From NCBI GenBank assembly GCA_028456385.1, contig JALNQF010000808.1, positions 1-13,736 on the forward strand: a DNA stretch of 13,736 bases. Direction: 5' to 3'. The stretch comes from Ophiosphaerella korrae (Eukaryota > Ascomycota > Dothideomycetes > Pleosporales > Phaeosphaeriaceae). Below the pieces are notes generated by a model. The model saw nothing but the letters and a program-made list of their open reading frames with translations. It searched no databases and was not told the DNA's origin. The position numbers were made by a program, and so were the translations under genes. Positions 8,241 to 13,736 of the stretch are shown piece by piece (position 1 is the first letter of the stretch; every line of letters begins with the position of its first letter).

Positions 8241-9480
8241 TAAATAAGTATTTATTAAAAATATAATAAAGAAAGGATAGATACAAGAATCTAAATCTTT
8301 AGTAGTATATAGACTTATATTTATAGATAAAAAGAGAATAAGTAATAAAAGACTCTACGTAGATTTTAGAAAAACTAACGTAATTATAAGTAAGAACTAA
8401 TACCCCTTACTATAAATAGATAAAATATAAGATAAGTTATAGAAAGTAAAGATCTTTATAAAACTAGATATCTAAAACGCCTACTACTAAATTAGAATTA
8501 AGAAAGGTAATAAATAAAAAATAGTATTTAGAATACAATATAGACTATATAAGTACCTAGTTATACCTTTTAGACTAATAAACGCACTAGTAGCCTTCTA
8601 AGAGAGAATTAATATAGTACTAAGAGAATACTTAGACGTATTTATATTTATATACCTAGACAATATCTTTATATTCTTAGAAATAGAAGAAGAATACGTA
8701 TAATACGTATATAAGGTACTAGAAAAACTAGTAGAAAATAAGCTATTTCTAAAAATAAGAAAATACGAATTCTATACAAAAGAAATAGATTTCCTTAGAT
8801 TTATTATAGAACTAAGAAAGATTAAAATTAACCTAGGAAAAATTAAGTTAATTAATAAATAGCTAACACTAAAAAACTTAAAAAAAGTATAATAATTTTA
8901 TAAGCTAGTAAACTTTTGTAGAAAACTAATAGTAAGATAGTCTAAAGATATAGAACTAATAACTAAACTTATAAAGAAAGATACGCTATTTAAATAGATA
9001 AAAGAATGCGATAAAGTATTTAATAAGATTAAAAGAAAGTTTACTAAAAACCTAGTTATTAGAATATATAACCTAGAGCTACTAGTAATAGTAAAAATAG
9101 ACGTATCTAACTTAGTCTATAGAATAGCACTAATATAGGAGGACCTAAAGACTAAACAAGAATACTTAGTTAAATACTTCTCTAAGAAAATAAAGCTAGT
9201 AGAGCTTAACTACCTAATTTATAATAAAGAAATATTAGTAATCTATAAAGTATTTAAGTAATAAAGAGTATATTTATAAAGAGTAAAATACAAAATAAAA
9301 GTCTATATAGACTATAAGAATCTTATAAGATTTATAATAAATAAGGACTTATTATAACGCTATATAAGATAGTAGGAATACTTGTTAATATTTAACCTCG
9401 AAATTATATATATAAAAGGGAAAGATAACTAATTTATAGACGCCCTTAGTAGAAGACTAGACTTACAAGAAGAAGTAAAC
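8241..9480 (+). pseudogene. Reverse transcriptase and RNase H of element B (broken)
   Basis: RT stretches in order: KKG-stop-IQESKSLVVYR, YVDFRKTN, KLDI-stop-NAYY (family LDL..AY), YKYLVIPFRLINA (family MPFGLTNAP), then FIYLDN at 8647-8664. The second Asp of YxDD is Asn here. RNase H follows with IDVSNL (first catalytic Asp, 9100-9102), YFSKKIKLVELNY and YNKEILVIY, then DYKNL and GKDN...FIDALSRR (last Asp 9439-9441, still present). These are the standard gypsy RNase H blocks. The enzyme would make double-stranded cDNA and remove the RNA template. Stops at Gln/Trp positions rule out any product. Confidence 0.92.
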
Positions 9481-9639
9481 ACTACTAGTATAGTTCTAGT
9501 ATAGAATAAAGAAGGATATTTAGTCTTAAATATACCTAAAATAGCTATAATACTTAAAAGAAAGAGTAGTAAGCTAGATAAATAGATTTAGAAAATAATA
9601 TAAGAAGTATTTAAAAAAATAAAGAAACTAGAAACCTAA

Positions 9640-10953
9640 GATAGACTTATATAAGCTTATAGAAGAATATATATTCTAAAAAAGATCTAAAGAGAATTTA
9701 TACAACAATTCTATAAACTACTAGTATATAGATATTAAGAAATTAATAAAACCCTAAATAGGTTACTATAGGACTACTATATCCTAAAAGCAAGATAATT
9801 AGTAATAGAAGTACTATAAGAATATTTAGAATACTAAAGAAATAAATATAGTAGATACGTATAATATAGGATACTACAACTAGTAGAAGTACTAGAATAA
9901 CTATAAGGAATTATTATAATAGATTTTATTACAAAGCTACCTAAGTTAATAGACCTAATATTAGGAGTTAAATATAATAGAATCTTAATAATAGTAGATA
10001 AACTTATAAAGTACTTATACTTTAGACTATATAAAGAGAAAAGTAGGATAGAGGTTACTATATACTAAGTTCTAGGAACTGTAATTAGTTAATATAGACT
10101 ACTAGACAAGATTATTACTAATAGAGATATAAGATTTATATTAAAATTATAGGAAACTATAATAGTATAACTAGGAATACAATACGTAATGTTTACTACA
10201 TACTACCTATAAATAGATAGACAATTAGAACGAATAAATTAGATAGTAGAACAATACCTAAGATATTACCTTAACTACAACTAGAATAATTAGGTATAGT
10301 TACTACCTATAGTATAATTAGTATACAATAGCGTAAAAAATATAGTAATAAGAGTATTACCCTTCTTTATAAACTATAGATTTAACCCTAACGTATATAG
10401 AATACTAAGAACTAAAGTATCTTAGTCCCTAAAAAGAGAAAACTTTACTAATAGACTTAAGAATATATATAATTAACTAAGACAAGATATAGAATTTCTA
10501 TATAACTAGATAGTAAAATACTATAATAAGAAATATAAAGAAGGACCTTAATTTAAAAAGAGAGAAAAAGTATAGTTATTATAGAAAAACGTTAAACGTA
10601 AACAACTAAGTCTAAAACTAGATTATATTAAAATAGGACTATACAAAATTAAGAAAGAAGTTATACTAGTTATATTTAAATTAAAGCTACTAAGTAAGAT
10701 AAAGATATACCTAACTTTCTACGTAGCGCTACTTAAGATAGTACTATAGAACGTAGAACTACTAGTATACAAAGTAGACACGTATAGAGAATAAGAAGAA
10801 TAAGAAGTTAAAGAAATCCTAGCACGCTAGTTCTATAATAGTAGAAATTATTATTTAGTAGAATAGATAGGAATAGACTAGAAAGGGTAACTATAAGAAA
10901 AAATATAGGAACTAGAAAATAACCTTAATTACCCTAAGAAACTAAAGGAGTTC
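9640..10953 (+). pseudogene. Integrase with C-terminal chromodomain, element B (broken)
   Basis: The N-terminal HHCC zinc domain is readable with ligands changed to Tyr: Y-R-Y at 9727-9735 and YLEY at 9823-9834. The core has DFITKLP (first Asp 9922-9924), ITNRD (second Asp now Asn, 10120-10122) and QLERIN (Glu 10228-10230). The C-terminal part includes PFFINYRFNPN and the REKV...KLDYIKIGLYKI segment of the GPY/F type. A chromodomain occupies 10801-10953: EVKEIL, then YYLVE-stop-IGID-stop, then ELENNLNYPKKLKEF, with Trp codons turned to stops. Chromodomains of this kind direct integration to heterochromatin, which fits the nested setting. The stop at 10954 may be the true end or a changed Gln codon. 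Confidence 0.9.
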
Positions 10954-10978
10954 TAAAGTTAAAACCCTCTAGAGCGCC

Positions 10979-11590
10979 TTATAGTAAACTAAGAAAATTA
11001 GTACTACTAATAATAAATAGAAAGATGTTAGGAACGCTTAATATAATAGGAGCTAGAGTAGCCTCTATAGCGTCCTTAAAGTCTATCTTAGCCTCTAAGG
11101 CACGAGACTATTTAGATAATTTAGCGTTATTATAAGCCTTTATCTTATAAAGATACTTAATACAAGAATAAAGATCTACTAGCTTATAAAGAGTTAGCTT
11201 ACACTTAGCCTTAGCTTCTATAAGCTATAATAATAGTATTTCTTAAGCTTAGTTAATAGCTCGCCCTATATAACTTAGTAAGAAGAGACTATATAGAAAT
11301 TAAGTACTTACACTTAGTAAGAGAAATACCTAATAGAGTATATTTATATTAGACGTTAGTAAGAATACACTTACTATAATATTTACTATCTTTTAAAGAT
11401 ATAAGATAAGTAAGCTTTAATTAAGTATAATAGGTGTAGGGAAATATTTTAACTCTATTACAAGTAATACAAGTAATAAGAAGAAGTTTATTATAATTAG
11501 AATAAGAAGATATAGAGAATAATAAAGAACTAGAAATAAACAAAAAAATAGGACTAATAACCTTAGGCCTAGGGTAGAGAAATAAAAACC
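10979..11590 (-). pseudogene. Antisense Cys-containing ORF between integrase and 3' LTR of B
   Basis: On the minus strand one frame from about 11580 to 11250 reads with few stops and contains CITC (11471-11460) and YYSKC (11381-11367), the latter probably a former C-x-x-C pair with one Cys now Tyr. From about 11250 a second frame, shifted by one base, carries on as LIEAKAKCKLTLYKL, KYLYKIKAYNNAKL and ALEAKIDFKDAIEATL, a helix-forming, charged stretch, to a stop at 10981-10979. The two frames suggest an intron or a one-base indel near 11250. The total of about 200 codons resembles the Cys-rich, coil-tailed hypothetical proteins I associate with fungal gypsy elements, but that comparison is from memory. 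Function unknown. It is opposite in sense to gag-pol and would need its own promoter, perhaps in the LTR. Confidence 0.45.
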
Positions 11591-11595
11591 TACCT

Positions 11596-11608
11596 AGAGA
11601 GAGAATAG
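11596..11608 (+). other. Polypurine tract of element B
   Basis: AGAGAGAGAATAG is purine-only but for one T and immediately precedes the TG of the LTR. This is the expected plus-strand primer position. Confidence 0.65.
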
Positions 11609-12105
11609 TGTTATAGCTATAACAAGAGAAAACTAATTTAAGCTAATTAGCCCTACTATAGATAATAAAAGCACGTATAACCTATAGGGTAACGAACTTA
11701 ACTAGGAAACTAACTACAATAGAGATACGTAATAAATTTATAATTTATAATCTTAGTAAATACAAAGTATAAAGCTAAGTACGTAATAAATTTATAATTT
11801 ATAATCTTAGTAAATATAAAGTATAAAGCTAAGTATATAATAAATTCGCAATTTGCGATCTTAGTAAATACAAAGTATAAAGCTAGCTAAAGGGCCTAGG
11901 TATATAGTTAGTAGTAATATCTATTATTAAGATAGTATAAGTAATTTAATCTTTTAACTATAGAACGCTAATACGTAACATTGTACACATAAATTAATTA
12001 TTATTTATAGTTATTACTAATTATAATATAAGCTTTGTTATTACCTCTTAATCTACTAATAACCTAATAGTCTATAGGAGTTAACCCTAGTATACCTATT
12101 ATAAC
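11609..12105 (+). mobile_element. 3' LTR of element B
   Basis: It starts TGTTATAGCTATAACA, a perfect 16-bp palindrome (11609-11624), right after the polypurine tract. It matches A's LTR in inverted orientation along its length: the AGAGAAAACTAA start, tandem repeats, the TTTAACTATAGAACGCTAATA block near 11954-11974 and CCTATTATA at 12095-12103. The length is about 497 bp. The right end lies between 12103 and 12108, because element D's integrase frame resumes at about 12109. Not every CA was lost here (for example TTGTACACATAAA near 11981). Confidence 0.82.
11727..11888 (+). repeat. Three 54-bp tandem repeats in the LTR of B
   Basis: Units 11727-11780, 11781-11834 and 11835-11888 are each exactly 54 bp. 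Units 1 and 2 are nearly identical and read TTATAATTTATAATC in the core. Unit 3 reads TTCGCAATTTGCGATC, containing the palindrome TCGCAATTTGCGA. Every core difference is a C/T or G/A transition, so unit 3 shows the older state. The array lies in U3, where it may have been an upstream activating sequence. Confidence 0.93.
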
Positions 12106-12108
12106 TAA

Positions 12109-12600
12109 GCTTATGTTAGTATAGCTAATTAGAGAACTACTTAGCTAACTCTAAAATTAGACTACTAATAAGTAGGCCTATACTCTATTAAGAGAGTTAT
12201 CTACGATAGTAGAGTATATAAGCTAGTACTACTCTAAGAGATACTAAGTAAAGGCGTATTCCTAGTCTTCTCTCTAAAACTCTTACGCCCTAGAGATTAG
12301 AAGCTCTTACTAGATTAAGACCTACTATAGCTAATCCCTATTATTATTACTAATAAAGAAACTAGTAGCGTATATAAAGAATACTTAGTAGAAGCTATCT
12401 TAGACGTACGCTTTAAAGAGCGTAGAAAATATATAAGATAGTACTACTTAGTCTACTAGACTAGCTATAATAAACCTATATAGGAGCTAGTAGAAGAATT
12501 TATAAAATACGAAGCTACCTTTAACTTTTACTAGAACTACCTAAAGAAAGCTAAACTACTAACTCTACGTATACCTAAAAAATAGAGCTCTAATAAAAAC
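12109..12600 (+). pseudogene. Integrase C-terminus with chromodomain, element D (broken)
   Basis: A plus frame beginning with AYVSIAN and LTLKLD (family ...RPSKKLD) continues through VGLYSIKRVI, VYKLVL and KGVFLVFSLKLLRPRD, which match the post-core region of chromovirus integrases ending in the HPVFHVS-like block. After a Pro/Ile/Thr linker comes a chromodomain: YLVEAILDVRF (12382-12414), then YYLVY-stop-TSYNKPI-stop-E (12448-12492), where Trp codons are stops, then VEEFIKYEA. The catalytic core is absent because B's 3' LTR ends where this frame begins. The sequence differs from B and C, so it is another family, and as host of B's insertion it is probably the oldest piece. Confidence 0.83.
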
Positions 12601-12887
12601 GTAACCTATTAAAGTATCTTAACCTACTAATAGGTATAAAAAAGCCCCCTTTAAGGCGTAATTACTACCTTTAGCTCTTACTAGAACTACCTAGATAAGC
12701 CTAAAACTATTAATAGGCACAAAAAAGCCCCTTATAAGGCGCAATTACTACTTTTAACTTTTACTAGAACTACTTAGAAAAGCTTAAAATACTAACTATA
12801 TACCTAAAATAGAGCCTAATAAAGACGTAACCTAGTAGGGTACCTTAGCTATTAGTAGGCGCAAAAAGGCCCTCTAAGGCGCAATTA
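12514..12887 (+). repeat. Three imperfect tandem repeats at the chromodomain tail of D
   Basis: Units start near 12514, 12665 and 12750 with CTACYTTTARCTYTTACTAG and end with AAAAAGSCCC followed by AAGGCGYAATT. Units 1 and 3 are about 140-150 bp and unit 2 is about 86 bp, lacking the middle. The first unit lies in the chromodomain reading frame, which suggests that the 3' end of the coding region was duplicated. The AAGCCCC/AAGGCGC part keeps unusually many G and C bases. Confidence 0.85.
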
Positions 12888-13525
12888 GAAAACTTTACTA
12901 CTAGCTAAAGCTAAATTATAGTATAAAAATAGTAGGAATAGTTTACTTTAGCTAGTAAGTATAGGACTCTTTTTAGGTTAGAGCCTACCCCTACTACTAT
13001 AGCTGCAACTACTACGCTCTCTTACAACTAGTTACGTGTAGGTCTAGTTTACTATTATAGAATTTACAACTAGCTACTAAGTTCCTAGCTAGAGCTACTC
13101 TACGCTACCTACTCCCTAATACTTATAAATATTAGGCTTACTAGGTCCTTTATATTAACAAACCTACCTATCGTAAAGCCTATATCTATAGTAGGCACTT
13201 ATATAGAGATCTAGCGCTATTAAGTTACTTAGTAGCGTTAACTTTACCTTCCTTTATACTATATACAAATACTTTTAGGTTTAATTTTATTAGCGTAGGG
13301 TAGAAGTAGTAGAAAAAGGTTTGTAGTTAATACGTTTTATATATAGAAGTTGCGTAGGTCTTAATTTTATACTAAAATTAGTAAAAACCTTAGCTCTATA
13401 CTCTATAAATAACGATTTTAACTCTAAAAATAGTTAACCTCTTTAACCCTAGCTACTACTACTACTACCTAATAGGTATTATTAGTTAATTAGAGCTCTT
13501 TTTAAGCTCTAGGAATTTGCTCTTT
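12888..13525. other. 3' internal region of element D, no recognisable gene
   Basis: This is RIP-mutated DNA between the tandem repeats and the polypurine tract. A plus frame around 13090-13215 has a single stop but no motif I know, and minus frames show scattered Cys codons without a clear pattern. A short CTA array (about 13452-13468) is present. By position this could be the remains of an extra ORF like the antisense one in B, or just 3' untranslated sequence. I cannot assign it. Confidence 0.4.
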
Positions 13526-13540
13526 AAAAGGAGGGAGACG
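13526..13540 (+). other. Polypurine tract of element D
   Basis: AAAAGGAGGGAGACG directly precedes a TG dinucleotide that opens an LTR-like sequence. It is the clearest polypurine tract in the window. Confidence 0.75.
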
Positions 13541-13736
13541 TGTAAGGGAGTTATCCCTTATATCTCTTATTTTCGCACTAATGTTAGTAAGTTTGCAACT
13601 TACTAATATTGCAAACTTACTAACATTACAAAACTTACTAACATCGCAAACTTACTAACATGTTAGTAAGTTTACAACTTACTAACATTTAACTACCTTT
13701 CTACTTTTAGTTAGCGCTTAGTAAGCTACTAGGTAT
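13541..13736 (+). mobile_element. 3' LTR of element D (partial, runs off the window)
   Basis: It begins TGTAAGGGAGTTATCCCTTA directly after the polypurine tract. TAAGGGA and TCCCTTA (13543-13549, 13554-13560) form a short hairpin. A dense cluster of a 16-bp motif follows at 13581-13690. The LTR end lies beyond the window, so its length is unknown. More CA, TG and CG survive here than in the internal regions. Confidence 0.72.
13581..13690. repeat. Cluster of a 16-bp motif in both orientations with a 30-bp palindrome
   Basis: The motif GCAAACTTACTAACAT or close variants occurs about seven times: inverted at 13581-13596 and 13661-13675, direct at 13597-13610, 13611-13626, 13628-13644, 13646-13661 and 13676-13690. 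Positions 13648-13673 form a perfect 26-bp palindrome. It would be 30 bp (13646-13675) but for one G-to-A change in a TG at its right end. Its place in U3 suggests binding sites for a dimeric regulator, which is an inference. Confidence 0.88.

Larger units (their letters stand above)
6311..12105 (+). mobile_element. Element B: RIP-mutated Ty3/gypsy chromovirus, 5'-truncated
   Basis: The order is gag end, protease, RT, RNase H, integrase and chromodomain in one continuous plus frame (6325 to 10953), then an antisense ORF, a polypurine tract and the 3' LTR. It belongs to the same family as A. The first two thirds of gag and the 5' LTR are missing, and element C's LTR stands in their place, so C probably inserted into gag. 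The right end abuts element D's integrase frame, so B itself probably inserted into D. Key frame positions (6325, 6463, 7774, 8653, 9922, 10111, 10801) are all in the same phase, so there is no net frameshift over about 4.6 kb despite numerous stops. Confidence 0.93.

Noticed and set aside
6325..10953. A ciliate-like genetic code with TAA/TAG read as Gln, which would make the long frames functional.
   Set aside because: Stops also occupy conserved Trp positions in the chromodomains, and Cys/His ligands are Tyr, catalytic Asp is Asn, and the presumed start ATG of A's gag is ATA. These are RIP changes, not a recoded genome.
7420..12090. CCCTAA-like words (near 7424, 9752, 10386, 12085) as telomere traces.
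   Set aside because: They are single copies scattered in coding remnants, never in tandem.
12888..13525. A second copy of the antisense Cys-rich ORF in element D.
   Set aside because: Minus-strand frames show isolated Cys codons but no C-x-x-C pairing or clear similarity to the ORF in B.
13581..13690. A CRISPR-like array of short repeats.
   Set aside because: Units occur in both orientations with almost no spacers, inside an LTR of a eukaryotic retrotransposon.
1..13736. A mitochondrial or bacterial AT-rich genome segment.
   Set aside because: There are no tRNA, rRNA or respiratory genes and no bacterial gene structure. The content is nested gypsy elements with chromodomains, which are nuclear and eukaryotic.

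Overview
The window is a fungal transposon graveyard and contains no intact gene. CA and TG dinucleotides are almost gone, TA is everywhere, ATG is rare, and every long coding remnant is broken by TAA/TAG. This is the signature of repeat-induced point mutation (RIP), so the host is almost certainly a filamentous ascomycete (Pezizomycotina). I cannot name the species. The DNA would sit in an AT-rich, heterochromatic block such as an AT isochore, a subtelomere or a centromere.

Read through the RIP damage, nearly everything is LTR retrotransposon of the Ty3/gypsy (Metaviridae) type, and three fragments carry a C-terminal chromodomain (chromoviruses). I label the pieces A to E. E (1-576, minus) is a probable 5' LTR plus leader. 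A (577-4521, minus) has a 5' LTR, gag, protease and reverse transcriptase (RT), and stops at the E LTR. C (4522 to about 6150, plus) is the end of an integrase with chromodomain, a 3' region, a polypurine tract and a 3' LTR. B (about 6311-12105, plus) is the same family as A: gag end, protease, RT, RNase H, integrase, chromodomain, an antisense Cys-rich ORF and a 3' LTR. D (about 12109-13736, plus) is another integrase end with chromodomain, followed by tandem repeats, a 3' region, a polypurine tract and the start of a 3' LTR.

The order is best explained by nested insertion: E into A's RT, A into C's integrase, C into B's gag, B into D's pol. The E/A and A/C borders can be placed to the base. 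The model predicts that the missing halves of E, A, C, B and D lie in that order to the left of the window.

A and B lie in opposite orientation and are collinear. A coordinate plus B coordinate is 9554 from gag through protease and 9557 in RT, so they differ by one codon over more than 2 kb. Copy B keeps one reading frame for about 4.6 kb, so its decay is by point transitions and hardly at all by indels.

Non-coding structure includes a compound microsatellite (22-80), a 14-bp CTCTAGAG minisatellite in C's LTR, 52-58-bp tandem repeats in the A/B LTR, a decayed tandem duplication at the chromodomain end of D, and a cluster of a 16-bp motif with a near-perfect 30-bp palindrome in D's LTR. I found no tRNA, rRNA, CRISPR array or host gene. 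The least expected item is the antisense, cysteine-containing ORF between B's chromodomain and its 3' LTR.
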